Shown here piece after piece: positions 12,357 to 21,406 of a stretch of DNA of 64,000 nucleotides. Position numbers and translations under genes: made by a program. The stretch's first letter is position 1, and each line of letters opens with the position of its first letter. The stretch is from Lentzea sp. NBRC 105346 (GTDB lineage: Bacteria > Actinomycetota > Actinomycetes > Mycobacteriales > Pseudonocardiaceae), in NCBI RefSeq assembly GCF_030269605.1, contig NZ_BSTQ01000004.1:1-64000 (forward strand), given 5' to 3'. The notes under the pieces were generated by a model. It was not told the origin of the DNA and made no database searches. It saw nothing but the letters and a program-made list of their open reading frames with translations.

Positions 12357-13352
12357 TCAGTCCGGGTGCTCGTCCAATCCCGCTCGCGACGACAGCAGCC
12401 GCCGCAACGACGCCAGGCGCCCGGCGGACGTGGTCACCTCGTCGAGCATGCAGTCCGGATCCTCCGGCGCACCCAGGTGACCGCACCCGGACGGACACTC
12501 CTCGGCCGCCTCGGCGAAGTCCGGGAACGCCTTCACGATGTCGTCCGGCGTGATGTGCGCCAGGCCGAACGAGCGGATGCCCGGCGTGTCGATCGCCCAG
12601 CCGCCCGCGGGCAGCCGCAACGCCACGGCCTGCGTGGACGTGTGGCGCCCCTTGCCGACGCCGGACACGACGCCGACCGCGCGGTTGGCGTCCGGCACCA
12701 GCTTGTTGACCAGCGTGGACTTACCGACCCCCGAGTGGCCGATGAGCGCGGAGACGCGGCCGTTGAGGCGGGACTCCAGCTCGCGGGGCTCCTCGTCGAA
12801 CCGCGTCACGACGACCGGGACGTCCAGCTCGGTGTACAGCGCGAGCAGGTCGTCGGGGGAGGCCAGGTCCGACTTCGTCAGGCACAGCAACGGTTCCAGG
12901 CCACCCGCGTAGGCGGCGACCAGGCAGCGGTCGATGAAACCCGTGCGCGGCTGGGGATCCGCGAGCGCGGTGACGATCACCAGGGTGGCGGCGTTGGCGA
13001 CGACGACGCGTTCGAAGGGGTCCGTGTCGTCCGCGGTGCGGCGCAGCACGGACGAGCGTTCCTCGACGCGGACGATGCGGGCCAGCGTGTCCGGCGCGCC
13101 GGACGTGTCGCCGACCAGGCCGACCCGGTCGCCGACCACGACCGGCGTGCGGCCCAGTTCGCGGGCCCGCATGGCGGTGACGACCACGTCCGAGTCGAGC
13201 GCGCACGTCCAGCGGCCCCGGTCCACTCCGATGACCATGGCCGTCGATGCGTCGGCGTGCTCGGGACGGCGCTTGCTGCGCGGCCTGCTGCCCTTGCCGG
13301 GGCGCACCCGGACGTCGGTCTCGTCGAGCTTGCGCCAGTCGCGCCGGGCCAC
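12357..13352 (-). CDS. rsgA: Ribosome small-subunit GTPase RsgA
   Basis: A 331-residue circularly permuted GTPase that checks 30S subunit maturation. The permuted motif order is visible: G4 LTKSDLA, then G1 GHSGVGKST, then G3 DTPG (IDTPGIRSFGL). The C-terminal zinc finger is ECPSGCGHLGAPEDPDC (three Cys and one His). A basic N-terminal region precedes the OB-fold. The GTG at 13352 gives MARRDWRKLDETDVRVRPG, the standard actinobacterial start, and lies one base after the aroA stop, so the two genes form an operon, as in mycobacteria. Confidence 0.95.
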   Translation of the reverse strand: MARRDWRKLDETDVRVRPGKGSRPRSKRRPEHADASTAMVIGVDRGRWTCALDSDVVVTAMRARELGRTPVVVGDRVGLVGDTSGAPDTLARIVRVEERSSVLRRTADDTDPFERVVVANAATLVIVTALADPQPRTGFIDRCLVAAYAGGLEPLLCLTKSDLASPDDLLALYTELDVPVVVTRFDEEPRELESRLNGRVSALIGHSGVGKSTLVNKLVPDANRAVGVVSGVGKGRHTSTQAVALRLPAGGWAIDTPGIRSFGLAHITPDDIVKAFPDFAEAAEECPSGCGHLGAPEDPDCMLDEVTTSAGRLASLRRLLSSRAGLDEHPD

Positions 13353-13353
13353 G

Positions 13354-14613
13354 TCAGTTCCCCAGCATCTTCGTCCACATCCCTGGGAAGTCCGGAATGG
13401 TCTTGGTCGTGCTGCCGATGTCGTCGACCGCGACACCCGGCACCACCAGGCCGATGATCGCGCCCGCCGTCGCCATGCGGTGGTCGGCGTAGGCCTTCCA
13501 CACCCCGCCGCGCAACGGCTTCGGGTCGATGATCAGGCCGTCGTCGGTCTCCGTCGCGGCACCGCCCAGGCCGTTGATCTCGTTCACCAGCGCGGCGATG
13601 CGGTCCGTCTCGTGGCCGCGGATGTGTGCCACGCCGCGAACACGCGACGGGCCGTCGGCCAGTGCCGCCAGCGCGCACACGGTCGGCGTCAGCTCGCTCT
13701 CGTCGTGCAGGTCGATGTCCACACCGGACAGACGGTCCGGGCCGCGCACGGTCAAACCCTGCTCCGACAACGACACCGTGCAACCCATGCGTTCCAGGAT
13801 CGAACGCACCGCGTCGCCGGCCTGCGTGGTGTGCGCGGGCCAGCCGGGGATCGTCACCTCGCCGCCGGTCGCCGCGGCCGCCGCGAGGAACACCGTCGCG
13901 TTCGACAGGTCCGGCTCGACGTGCCACTCACGCGAGGCGATCGGACCCGGCAGCACGCGCCACACATCTGGCGATGTCTCGACCGTGACGCCGACCGAGC
14001 GCAGAACGTCGACCGTCATGTCGATGTGCGGCAACGAAGGCACGGGCGCGCCGACGTGCCGCACGGTCACGCCGTTCTCGAACCGGGCGCCGGAGAGCAG
14101 CAGTCCGGACACGAACTGCGACGAGCCGGAGGCGTCGATCGTCACCTCGCCGCCGGGCACGGAACCCTTGCCGCGCAAGGTGAACGGCAAGGCGTCGCCG
14201 TCGACGTCCACGCCGAGCGCGCGCAGGGCGCCGAGCACTGTGCCCATCGGGCGGGTGCGCGCGTGCGGGTCGCCGTCGAACCGGATCTCGCCCGACGCGA
14301 GTGCGGCCAGCGGCGGCAGGAAGCGCATGACCGTGCCGGCGAGCCCGCAGTCGACGTCCACCGGGCCGCGCAACGGGCCGGGCTGGACGTGCCAGCTGCC
14401 GTCCGGTCCGTCTTCGACCGACACCCCGAGCGACGCGAGCGCACCGGCCATCAACACGGTGTCGCGGCTGCGCAACGGCGCGTGCACCGTGGACGGTCCA
14501 TCGGCGAGCGACGCGAGCACCAGCACGCGGTTGGTGATCGACTTCGAACCCGGCACGGGTACCGTCGCGTGGACGGGGCCGGCCGCACTGGGGGCGGACC
14601 ACTGCACAGTCAT
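13354..14613 (-). CDS. aroA: 3-phosphoshikimate 1-carboxyvinyltransferase (EPSP synthase)
   Basis: A 419-residue enzyme joining shikimate-3-phosphate and phosphoenolpyruvate in aromatic amino acid synthesis; target of glyphosate. Substrate-binding PGSKSITNR is near residue 21, [16 protein letters not shown] near 88, [14 protein letters not shown] near 160 and KAYADHRMA near 385. The active-site loop reads AGTVMRF, close to the actinobacterial form. The ATG start is at 14613. rsgA follows with a one-base gap. Confidence 0.96.
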   Translation of the reverse strand: MTVQWSAPSAAGPVHATVPVPGSKSITNRVLVLASLADGPSTVHAPLRSRDTVLMAGALASLGVSVEDGPDGSWHVQPGPLRGPVDVDCGLAGTVMRFLPPLAALASGEIRFDGDPHARTRPMGTVLGALRALGVDVDGDALPFTLRGKGSVPGGEVTIDASGSSQFVSGLLLSGARFENGVTVRHVGAPVPSLPHIDMTVDVLRSVGVTVETSPDVWRVLPGPIASREWHVEPDLSNATVFLAAAAATGGEVTIPGWPAHTTQAGDAVRSILERMGCTVSLSEQGLTVRGPDRLSGVDIDLHDESELTPTVCALAALADGPSRVRGVAHIRGHETDRIAALVNEINGLGGAATETDDGLIIDPKPLRGGVWKAYADHRMATAGAIIGLVVPGVAVDDIGSTTKTIPDFPGMWTKMLGN

Positions 14614-14699
14614 GCCCCGAATGATCCCGCATCGGCCGGAGGGTGGCTCGCACCGGCCTTGCCGACGTGCGACGATGACAACTTCGGAGGTGATCGGTT

Positions 14700-15431
14700 T
14701 TGTGCGGTAGGTACGCCTCCACCAAGGACCCGGCCCTGCTGGCGGCCGAGTTCGACGCGGTGGACGGGACCGGCGACGAGGCGCCGGGAGCCGACTACAA
14801 CATCGCTCCCACGAAGCACGTCCTCGCCGTGGTCGAGCGCAAACCTTCTGAGGAAGAGGACGTCGAGCGCAGCATCCGGGTGATGCGCTGGGGCCTGGTG
14901 CCGCACTGGGCCAAGGACCTGTCCGGCGCCGCCAAGATGATCAACGCGCGGGCCGAGAGCGTGCTGGAGAAGCCCGCGTACAAGCAGTCCGCGATCAAAC
15001 GGCGGTGCATCCTGCCCGCCGACGGCTGGTACGAGTGGCAGCCCGGTGAGGGCCGCAAACAGCCGTACTTCATCACTCTCGGCGACGGCGCGTCGCTCGC
15101 GATGGCGGGCATCTGGTCGGTGTGGTGGAAGGACGACGTGCCGACCGTGACGTGCGCGGTGCTGACCACGGACGCGATCGGCGCGATGACCGAGGTGCAC
15201 CACCGGATGCCGTTGCTGCTGCCGCACGACCGGTGGTCGGACTGGCTGGACCCGGCGAACACCGACCCGTCGAAGCTGCTGGCCTCCGAGCCGTCGCTGG
15301 TCGACGCGCTGGAGCTGCGCCCGGTGTCGACGGCGGTGAACAGCGTGAAGAACAACGACCCGTCCCTGATGAAGCGCGTCGGACTGGCCGAGGACGAGAA
15401 GCCCGCCCCGACGTTGTTCGAGCTGTCGTGA
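14700..15431 (+). CDS. SRAP (HMCES/YedK) protein, abasic-site protein crosslinker
   Basis: A 243-residue SOS-response-associated peptidase family protein that covalently shields abasic sites in single-stranded DNA through its Cys2. The N-terminus reads MCGRYAST, so removal of Met exposes the required Cys. Also present: the TKHVLAVVE region, [35 protein letters not shown] and the catalytic His of [10 protein letters not shown]. Translation starts at TTG (14700-14702), fixed by the absolute need for Cys2; GGAGG lies 9 bases upstream. The gene overlaps the next one by 4 bases (GTGA). Confidence 0.95.
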   Translation: MCGRYASTKDPALLAAEFDAVDGTGDEAPGADYNIAPTKHVLAVVERKPSEEEDVERSIRVMRWGLVPHWAKDLSGAAKMINARAESVLEKPAYKQSAIKRRCILPADGWYEWQPGEGRKQPYFITLGDGASLAMAGIWSVWWKDDVPTVTCAVLTTDAIGAMTEVHHRMPLLLPHDRWSDWLDPANTDPSKLLASEPSLVDALELRPVSTAVNSVKNNDPSLMKRVGLAEDEKPAPTLFELS

Positions 15432-16039
15432 CCAAGATCCTGGTCGAGACGCCACACGGCCCGGCTCGGGCCGAGCTCCACTGCGCCCACGAGCCGCGCG
15501 CCGCGCTGCTGCTCGGTCACGGCGCGGGCGGCGGCATCGAGGCGCCCGACCTGGTCGCGGCCTGTCACGCGGCCAACGCGGTCGGCGTGCACGTCGCGCT
15601 GGTCGAACAGCCCTACCGCGTGGCCGGCCGCCGCGCGCCGGCTCCGGCCAAGCAGCTGGACGCGGCGTGGCTGGCGGTCGTCGACGACCTGGGCGAACGC
15701 TGGTTCGACGGCCTGCCGCTGGTGTTCGGCGGCCGCTCTTCAGGTGCGCGCGTGGCGTGCCGGACCGCGTCGGAGGGCCAGGCCGTCGCGGTGCTGTGCC
15801 TCGCGTTCCCGGTGCACCCGCCGGGCAAGCCGGAGAAGTCGCGGATGCCGGAGCTCGACGAGGTCGAGGTCGCGACGCTGGTCGTGCAGGGCGAGACGGA
15901 CCCGTTCGGCCGGCCGGAACCGGCGCACCACCGCGAGATCGTGCTGCTCGAAGGCGACCACTCGCTGAAGAAGTCGGTCGGCGACGTCGGCCGGGCCGTG
16001 GGCGAGTGGCTGGACCGCGTGCTGCGCCCGCTCGACTAA
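15428..16039 (+). CDS. Alpha/beta hydrolase (Tex30/KANL3-like dienelactone hydrolase type)
   Basis: A 203-residue alpha/beta hydrolase. LLLGHGAGGGIEAPDL is the oxyanion region, FGGRSSGARVA carries the nucleophile Ser, VVQGETDPFG carries the acid Asp, and EGDHSLKK the catalytic His. The small size and lack of a cap fit the Tex30-like branch, whose substrate is unknown. The GTG start at 15428 overlaps the stop of the SRAP gene, so the two are translationally coupled. No export signal. Confidence 0.85.
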   Translation: MTKILVETPHGPARAELHCAHEPRAALLLGHGAGGGIEAPDLVAACHAANAVGVHVALVEQPYRVAGRRAPAPAKQLDAAWLAVVDDLGERWFDGLPLVFGGRSSGARVACRTASEGQAVAVLCLAFPVHPPGKPEKSRMPELDEVEVATLVVQGETDPFGRPEPAHHREIVLLEGDHSLKKSVGDVGRAVGEWLDRVLRPLD

Positions 16040-16061
16040 AGTCATCGGATCTGAACGTTTC

Positions 16062-16091
16062 TTGACACGGCAAATCCCCTGATTCGACACT
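16062..16091 (+). promoter_or_regulatory. Candidate promoter of the GH29-type gene
   Basis: TTGACA at 16062-16067 is a perfect -35 hexamer, followed after 18 bases by GACACT (16086-16091), a weak -10. Transcription would start around or just inside the GTG start region, giving a leaderless or near-leaderless mRNA. Only the -35 is convincing. Confidence 0.4.
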
Positions 16092-17888
16092 GTGAGAGTG
16101 ATCTCACACCCTGCGAAGATCCGATGTCTGCTGGCCGCCCTGCTGATGCTGGTGGCTGTGCCGGTTCCTTCGGTGTCGGCGGCTGAGCCCACCTGGTTCT
16201 CGAAGGCGTCGATCGGCTGGTTCCCGCACTGGGGTCTCGGCACCGGCCGCCCCGCGGACCGGGTCGAGGGCTCGAACTACGTCTACCGCAACGCCGAGGA
16301 GTTCGAGCGCGCCGCGGAGACCGCCGGTTGGAGCGCCGACCGGATGGTGAACGTCGCCAAGCGCATGCGGGCGTCGTACATCACCATCGCCTCGCTCCAC
16401 AGCCGGCTCGGCTACGTCAAGATCTGGCCCTCCGGCGTGCCGGGCAGCGTCGCCACCAAGCGCGACTTCCTCGGTGAGCTCATCGCCGCCGCGGACCGCC
16501 AGGGCATCAAGGTCGTCGTCTACATCACCGGCGACCCGTTGTGGTGGAACGACAACCGCAACGACCAGCAGGCACCGCCGCCCGCGTGGCTGCCGTACGG
16601 CGACACCGGCTGGCTGGACGTCCGCGGCTACCAGGCCTACAAGGGCGACCCGTCCATCGACATCCGCAGGCGCGTCGACTGGAAGCGCCACTACGCCAAG
16701 GACGTCATCGACGAGATCATCACGCGCTACCCGAAGGTCGCGGGCTTCTGGTTCGACGGCTGGGGCGCCTCCGGCGCCGAGGGCCAGGCCGCGGTCGAGG
16801 TGTTCAACCACATCCATTCACGGCTGCCAGGCGCGGTGACCATCAAGAACAACGGCAGCGGCGTCGCCGTCGAGGGCGAGGACGTGCCCGCGATGGAGGA
16901 CTGCGCGTCCTGCCTGGACCGCAAGGAACCCGACTACGACATCACCACGCAGCACGCGACCGGTCCGTACCGGTTCGAGAGCGCCTTCGAGACGCTCGGC
17001 TGGTGGTACCGCCACTCCGACACCGCGGCGTGGACACCTCAGCAGTACGCGTTCCACCTGAAGAAGCCGATCGTGTCGATCGCGAACGGCTGGGTGCCCG
17101 GCTGGGGCATCGGCAACGACATGAGCGGCGGCCTGCCGCCCGCGCCCGAGGGCATGGTCGCGCAGATGGACAAGTACATGTCCTGGGCGTCCGAGTCGCT
17201 CGTCGGCGTGCGTGGGGGCGGCTACGCGTTCGGTGGCTTCGACCCCGGTTACTGGAACGACGGCGCATACGGCGTGACGACGTTCCGCGGGCGCAACACC
17301 CACTACCTGCACGTGCTCACCCCGCCTTCGGGCAAGCAGCTGGTCGTGCCCGACTCCGGCTACGACGTGCTGTTCGTGCGTGACCTGAAGACGGGCCGCT
17401 TCCTGCCGTTCAAGCAGGCGAACGGGAAGCTGACCGTCGACGTGCCGTCGTGGGACGGGGCGCTCACCGAGGCGTCGACGGTCCTGAAGGTGCAGACGTT
17501 CCGCAACCGCGCGCTGCCCACCACGGGCTGGCCGGCTTCGGCGGCGGTCGACGGCGACTACAACACCGTGTTCCGGTCGGCCGACAGCGCGTTCACCGTG
17601 GACATGGCTCAGGCGCGGAAGGTTGCCGGACTGCGGGTCGTGCAGCCCGAGGAGAGCAAGATCACCGCGAGCACCCGGATCAAGGACTACACGCTGTCGG
17701 CCTCGTCCGACGGCGTGACCTGGACGCAGGTCGCCGCTGGTCAGCTGGCCAACCAGCGCGGCAGCCAGACGATCTCGTTCGACCCGGTCAGCACGCGGTA
17801 CCTGCGCCTGTCCGTCGGAAGTCTGCAGAACGGCGCCGCGGGCAAGATCGCCCTCGCGGAGGTGAAGGCGATCGCACCTAGGTGCTGA
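16092..17888 (+). CDS. Secreted alpha-L-fucosidase-like (GH29) enzyme with F5/8 domain
   Basis: A 598-residue secreted glycosidase. A signal peptide covers about residues 1-30 (cleavage after VSA). The TIM-barrel domain begins SIGWFPHWGLGTG, resembling the GxFxHWG start of GH29 fucosidases; GFWFDGWGA near residue 220 carries the probable nucleophile Asp. After a beta-sandwich linker, a C-terminal discoidin/F5-8 type C domain (about 470-595; VDGDYNTVFRSADSAFTVD, then TRYLRLSV) should bind carbohydrate. It would trim fucosylated or related glycans outside the cell. Start: GTG 16092, with GTG 16098 an alternative. The 3' end overlaps ybaK by 11 bases. Confidence 0.85.
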   Translation: MRVISHPAKIRCLLAALLMLVAVPVPSVSAAEPTWFSKASIGWFPHWGLGTGRPADRVEGSNYVYRNAEEFERAAETAGWSADRMVNVAKRMRASYITIASLHSRLGYVKIWPSGVPGSVATKRDFLGELIAAADRQGIKVVVYITGDPLWWNDNRNDQQAPPPAWLPYGDTGWLDVRGYQAYKGDPSIDIRRRVDWKRHYAKDVIDEIITRYPKVAGFWFDGWGASGAEGQAAVEVFNHIHSRLPGAVTIKNNGSGVAVEGEDVPAMEDCASCLDRKEPDYDITTQHATGPYRFESAFETLGWWYRHSDTAAWTPQQYAFHLKKPIVSIANGWVPGWGIGNDMSGGLPPAPEGMVAQMDKYMSWASESLVGVRGGGYAFGGFDPGYWNDGAYGVTTFRGRNTHYLHVLTPPSGKQLVVPDSGYDVLFVRDLKTGRFLPFKQANGKLTVDVPSWDGALTEASTVLKVQTFRNRALPTTGWPASAAVDGDYNTVFRSADSAFTVDMAQARKVAGLRVVQPEESKITASTRIKDYTLSASSDGVTWTQVAAGQLANQRGSQTISFDPVSTRYLRLSVGSLQNGAAGKIALAEVKAIAPRC

Positions 17889-18354
17889 TCGGCGCCACCA
17901 CGGCGTTGGTGAGCCGGATCAGGTCGGCCGGCGCGATCTCGACTTCGAGGCCGCGCCGGCCGGCACTGCAGAACACCGTCTCGAAACCCTGGGCCGAGGC
18001 GTCGATCACCAGGGGCAACCGCTTCTTCTGACCGAGCGGCGAGATCCCGCCCGCGACGTACCCGGTGGCGCGCTCGGCGGCGGCCACCTCGGCCATTCGA
18101 GCCTTCTTGCCCTTCAACGCGGCCGCGAGTCCCTTGAGGTCCAGCTGGCCGGTCACGGGCACGACGCCGACCGCGAGGGCTCCGTCCACTTCGGCCACGA
18201 GGGTTTTGAACACCCGTTCCGGGGCAAGCCCGAGAGCCGAGGCCGCTTCGAGGCCGTAGGACTCGTGCCGAGGGTCGTGCTCGTAAGCGTGCAAGGTGTG
18301 CGCCACGCGCTGCTTGTCCAGCAGAGCTGTGGCGGGCGTCCCACGTCCGGCCAT
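17878..18354 (-). CDS. ybaK: YbaK/EbsC-type Cys-tRNA(Pro) deacylase
   Basis: A 158-residue trans-editing protein that removes Cys mischarged onto tRNA-Pro. The fold is marked by [15 protein letters not shown] near the N-terminus, KTLVAEVDG, the conserved AMKG-like [12 protein letters not shown], and the signature [22 protein letters not shown] at 18354 gives [15 protein letters not shown], the usual start. The start codon lies 4 bases from the SigR-type -35 box of the divergent sigma factor gene. Confidence 0.93.
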   Translation of the reverse strand: MAGRGTPATALLDKQRVAHTLHAYEHDPRHESYGLEAASALGLAPERVFKTLVAEVDGALAVGVVPVTGQLDLKGLAAALKGKKARMAEVAAAERATGYVAGGISPLGQKKRLPLVIDASAQGFETVFCSAGRRGLEVEIAPADLIRLTNAVVAPIST

Positions 18355-18357
18355 GGT

Positions 18358-18384
18358 GGGAATGTGTACCACCGTGCCGCTGTT
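18358..18384 (+). promoter_or_regulatory. SigR-type promoter of sigR
   Basis: GGGAAT (18358-18363), exactly 18 bases, then GTT (18382-18384). This is the consensus described for Streptomyces SigR and mycobacterial SigH promoters and indicates autoregulation under thiol stress. Transcription would start near 18391, giving a leader of about 75 bases before the GTG at 18467. Confidence 0.75.
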
Positions 18385-18466
18385 GGAAAGCCACGTGGTG
18401 ACAACGTTGCTCGAGCGGCCCCGCGTATCCTCGGACGCGACCCTGATCCGGTGGGAAGGGAGCGCG

Positions 18467-19072
18467 GTGCCCGCCACCCGTACTGAAACGTCGGCTGAGC
18501 GCGCCGCGCGATTCGAGCGCGACGCCATGCCGATGCTCGACCAGCTCTACTCGGCTGCCCTGCGCATGACGCGCAACCCCGCGGACGCCGAAGACCTCGT
18601 GCAGGAGACGTACCTCAAGGCCTACGCGGCGTTCGACTCCTTCTCGGAGGGCACGAACCTCAAGGCGTGGCTGTACCGGATCCTCACGAACACCTACATC
18701 AACGGCTACCGCAAGAAGCAGCGCCAGCCGATCCAGCAGCCGACCGACGAGATCACGGACTGGCAGCTGGCGCAGGCGGAGAGCCACACCTCGACCGGGC
18801 TGCGCAGCGCCGAGGTCGAGGCCATGGACAACCTGCCCGACACCGACGTCAAGGAAGCATTGCAGCGACTGCCGGAGGAGTTCCGGATCGCGGTCTACCT
18901 GGCCGATGTCGAAGGCTTCGCCTACAAGGAGATCGCAGACATCATGGGCACCCCGATCGGCACCGTGATGTCCCGGTTGCACCGGGGCCGCCGCCAGCTT
19001 CGCGACCAGCTCGCCGACACCGCGCGTGAGCGCGGCTTCCTGCGGAACAACGGCTCGGAGGCGTCGTCATGA
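18467..19072 (+). CDS. sigR: ECF sigma factor SigR/SigH
   Basis: A 201-residue ECF sigma factor for the thiol-oxidative stress response. Region 2 contains [20 protein letters not shown] and the [20 protein letters not shown] segment; region 4 contains [20 protein letters not shown] and the helix-turn-helix [19 protein letters not shown]. The GTG at 18467 has GGAAGGGA just upstream. Upstream in-frame codons would allow a longer form; a longer SigR isoform is known in Streptomyces. The stop overlaps the anti-sigma gene (ATGA), which fixes the pairing. Confidence 0.96.
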   Translation: MPATRTETSAERAARFERDAMPMLDQLYSAALRMTRNPADAEDLVQETYLKAYAAFDSFSEGTNLKAWLYRILTNTYINGYRKKQRQPIQQPTDEITDWQLAQAESHTSTGLRSAEVEAMDNLPDTDVKEALQRLPEEFRIAVYLADVEGFAYKEIADIMGTPIGTVMSRLHRGRRQLRDQLADTARERGFLRNNGSEASS

Positions 19073-19332
19073 ACTGCGGCGAACCCCACGAGACCGACTG
19101 CTCCGAGGTCCTCTCCGAGGTCTGGCTCTTCCTGGACCACGAGTGCGACGCGAAACGGCGTGAGGCGCTCCAGACGCACCTCGACGAGTGCCACCCGTGC
19201 CTGGAGCAGTTCGGGCTCGAGGAGCACCTGAAGGCCCTGCTCGCCCGCAAGTGCGGCGGCGAGCACGCGCCGGAGAACCTCAAGGCGCGGATCAGAGCCA
19301 CGATCGTGGAGATCAAAACCGAAACAAGCTGA
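19069..19332 (+). CDS. rsrA: Zinc-binding redox anti-sigma factor RsrA
   Basis: An 87-residue ZAS-family anti-sigma factor that holds SigR until disulfide stress releases its zinc. The key residues fall at the very positions known in S. coelicolor RsrA: Cys11, His37, Cys41 and Cys44 (HxxxCxxC at HLDECHPC), plus Cys3 and a C-terminal Cys62. The ATG overlaps the sigR stop by 4 bases. Confidence 0.97.
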   Translation: MNCGEPHETDCSEVLSEVWLFLDHECDAKRREALQTHLDECHPCLEQFGLEEHLKALLARKCGGEHAPENLKARIRATIVEIKTETS

Positions 19333-19335
19333 AAC

Positions 19336-19369
19336 AAAAGGCCTGGTCACCGCGGTGACCAGGCCTTTT
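19336..19369. terminator. Bidirectional terminator
   Basis: Perfect 16-base arms (AAAAGGCCTGGTCACC and its complement) with a 2-base loop. The A and T tracts at both ends make it a rho-independent terminator in both directions, between rsrA and the convergent bL37 gene, whose stop is 2 bases away. Confidence 0.93.
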
Positions 19370-19370
19370 A

Positions 19371-19445
19371 TCACGCGTTGGGGCGCTTCCCGTGGTTCGC
19401 GCCGCCCTTCTTGCGGTCGCGGCGCTTGCGGGCACGCTTCGACAT
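19371..19445 (-). CDS. 50S ribosomal protein bL37 (24 residues)
   Basis: A 24-residue, very basic peptide: MSKRARKRRDRKK followed by a GGANHGKRPNA tail. It matches the actinobacteria-specific large-subunit protein bL37 seen in mycobacterial ribosome structures. The ATG at 19445 has an AAGGAG site at the proper distance. The gene is divergent from the biotinyl-carrier gene and far below usual gene-length cut-offs. Confidence 0.93.
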   Translation of the reverse strand: MSKRARKRRDRKKGGANHGKRPNA

Positions 19446-19503
19446 CGGTATCTCCTTGGGATTGAACTGCTCAACCCCCAGTGTGACACGGAGGGCTCCG
19501 CAG

Positions 19504-19722
19504 ATGTCCAAGCAGGTCTGCGCCGATATCGTCGGCAGCGTCATGCGTGTTGTCGCCCACGAAGGTGACACCATCACCCTGGACACCGACCTCGTCATCC
19601 TCGAGTCGATGAAGATGGAGATCCCCGTGCGCTCGGAGTTCGCGGGGACCCTCGTCGAGTTGAAGGTGCATGAGGGCGATGTCGTGCAGGAAGGCGATGT
19701 CATCGCGGTCGTGGAGGAGTAA
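19504..19722 (+). CDS. Biotin/lipoyl attachment carrier protein
   Basis: A 72-residue stand-alone biotinyl domain. VLESMKME-type motif reads ILESMKMEIPV, with the modifiable Lys near residue 37; the flanking halves MRVVAHEGDTI and LKVHEGDVVQEGDVIAVVE show the usual pseudo-twofold symmetry. It is the counterpart of mycobacterial TB7.3 (Rv3221c), next to pdtaS there as well. GGAGGG upstream of the ATG at 19504. Its enzyme partner is not evident. Followed 3 bases later by the proposed pdtaS start. Confidence 0.93.
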   Translation: MSKQVCADIVGSVMRVVAHEGDTITLDTDLVILESMKMEIPVRSEFAGTLVELKVHEGDVVQEGDVIAVVEE

Positions 19723-19725
19723 CAC

Positions 19726-21204
19726 CTGAGCACGCTCACGGATCTGCTGGCGGAGCACACCAAGCTCTCCGGCGCGGCGGTCGACCACCTGCAGCTGGTC
19801 GTGGCCGAGTGGCAACTGCTGTCGGACCTGTCGTTCGCGGACTTTCTGCTGTGGGTGCCGCTGGACGAGGACAGCTTCCTGTGCGTCGCGCAGGCCCGGC
19901 CCACCACGGCGCCCACCGCGCACCCCGAGGACGTCGTCGGCAGCACCGTGGTGGTGGAAGAGCACCCGCAGCTGCGCCGCGCCATCGACGAGTCGCGCAT
20001 CTGCCGCGAGGAGGACCCGCGCTGGCACCTGGGCGTGCCCGTGCGCCGGGAGACGATCCCGGTGCGCCTGGGCGACCGGGTCATCGCCGTGCTGTCGCGC
20101 AGCACGAACCTGGCCGTGCCGCGCGTGCCGTCACCGCTGGAGATCTCCTACCTCGGCAGCGCCGCCGACCTGTGCCAGATGATCGCGGACGGCACGTTCC
20201 CGACCACCGAGCCCTCGCCGGACGTGCACACCAGCCCGCGCGTCGGCGACGGTCTGATCCGGCTCGACCCGGCGGGCGCCGTGGTGTTCGCCTCGCCCAA
20301 CGCGCTGTCGGCCTACCACCGCATGGGGCACGCGTCCGACCTGGTCGGCGTGCACCTGGCGCCGTTGACGAGGTCGCTCATCGGCGACCCGTTCGACGCG
20401 ACCGAGGTCGCCCAGCGGATCCGTGCGGCGCTGGACGGGCAGCCCTCGATGCGCATGGAGGCCGAGTCACGCCGTGGCGCCGCGGTGCTGTTCCGCGCCC
20501 TGCCGTTGCGTCCGCGGGGGCAGGCGGCGGGCGCTCTGGTGTTGTGCCGCGACGTGACGGACGTGCGCCGCCGCGACCGGGCCTTGATGTCCAAGGACGC
20601 GACGATCCGCGAGATCCACCACCGCGTGAAGAACAACCTGCAGACCGTGGCCGCGCTGCTGCGGCTGCAGTCCCGGCGGATGACGAACCCGGAGGCACGC
20701 GAGGCGCTCGCCGAGTCCGTGCGCCGGGTGACGTCGATCGCGCTGGTGCACGAGACCCTGTCGATGTCCGTCGACGAGCGCGTCGACCTCGACGATGTGG
20801 TGGACAAGGTCATCCCGATGATGGGCGACGTCGCGGTCACCGAGACCCAGGTCGTCGTGCGGCGCGAGGGCGAGTTCGGCGTCGTGCCGGCCGAGATCGC
20901 GACGCCCCTGGTGATGGTGCTGACCGAGCTCGTGCAGAACGCGTTCGAGCACGCCTACGCACCCGGCCAGCGCGGCGAGGTGGTCGTGGTGTCCGAGCGG
21001 TCCGCGAAGTGGCTGGACGTCTCCATCCGCGACGACGGGCGCGGCCTGCCGCCGGGGTTCTCCCTGGAGCGCACCGAGCGGCTCGGGCTGCAGATCGTGC
21101 GCACGCTGGTGGACTCGGAGCTGCGCGGGTCGCTGAGCCTGCGGCGGCGTGAACGCGGCGGCACGGAAGCGGTGCTCCGGGTACCGCTGCGTCCGCGGCG
21201 CTGA
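19726..21204 (+). CDS. pdtaS: Sensor histidine kinase PdtaS
   Basis: A 492-residue cytosolic sensor kinase. An N-terminal GAF domain (about 1-150) and a PAS domain (about 170-285) precede a HisKA_2/HWE-like box REIHHRVKNNLQTVAALL (about 295-312, with the phospho-His) and an HATPase domain (ELVQNAFEHAY; DDGRGLPPGF). Its partner in actinobacteria is the RNA-binding antiterminator PdtaR. The previous gene's TAA at 19720-19722 blocks any upstream start. The first ATG/GTG/TTG is GTG 19801, but the 25 codons before it encode STLTDLLAEHTKLSGAAVDH, which is the conserved PdtaS N-terminus. So CTG at 19726, 8 bases after GGAGGA, is the likely start. Confidence 0.92.
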   Translation: MSTLTDLLAEHTKLSGAAVDHLQLVVAEWQLLSDLSFADFLLWVPLDEDSFLCVAQARPTTAPTAHPEDVVGSTVVVEEHPQLRRAIDESRICREEDPRWHLGVPVRRETIPVRLGDRVIAVLSRSTNLAVPRVPSPLEISYLGSAADLCQMIADGTFPTTEPSPDVHTSPRVGDGLIRLDPAGAVVFASPNALSAYHRMGHASDLVGVHLAPLTRSLIGDPFDATEVAQRIRAALDGQPSMRMEAESRRGAAVLFRALPLRPRGQAAGALVLCRDVTDVRRRDRALMSKDATIREIHHRVKNNLQTVAALLRLQSRRMTNPEAREALAESVRRVTSIALVHETLSMSVDERVDLDDVVDKVIPMMGDVAVTETQVVVRREGEFGVVPAEIATPLVMVLTELVQNAFEHAYAPGQRGEVVVVSERSAKWLDVSIRDDGRGLPPGFSLERTERLGLQIVRTLVDSELRGSLSLRRRERGGTEAVLRVPLRPRR

Positions 21205-21302
21205 CCACAACATCGAGTGGTCAGATGTGCTTGCGAAGAGGGCTACGACGCGGTAATGGGGCCGAGTTCAGACCCCGCGAAAGTCAACGCTAAACTCACG
21301 TC

Positions 21303-21406
21303 GTGCACACGTGATGGTCAGCCTCAGCGGCGTCACGTGGTCATGCGGGAGGGTGTGCAACAACCAGAAGAGCCCGACACCTGGCACGGTGTCGGGCCCT
21401 TCTTTT
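21303..21406 (+). ncRNA. Candidate small RNA between pdtaS and whiB1
   Basis: A TAAACT hexamer (21291-21296) suits a -10 box; a transcript starting near 21303 would run about 100 bases to the strong terminator at 21372. Within it, TGCACAC near its start can pair with GTGTGCA at about 21353-21359, enclosing a region with a further GTGA/TCAC pairing. No peptide in the stretch is convincing, although an ATG-initiated frame crosses it. It could be an sRNA or just the pdtaS 3' tail; both are inference. Confidence 0.35.
21372..21406 (+). terminator. Rho-independent terminator
   Basis: GCCCGACACC (21372-21381) pairs perfectly with GGTGTCGGGC (21388-21397) over a 6-base loop, followed by CCTTCTTTT. 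It is one of the few in the window with a clear T tract. It ends transcription from pdtaS or from the candidate small RNA. Confidence 0.9.
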
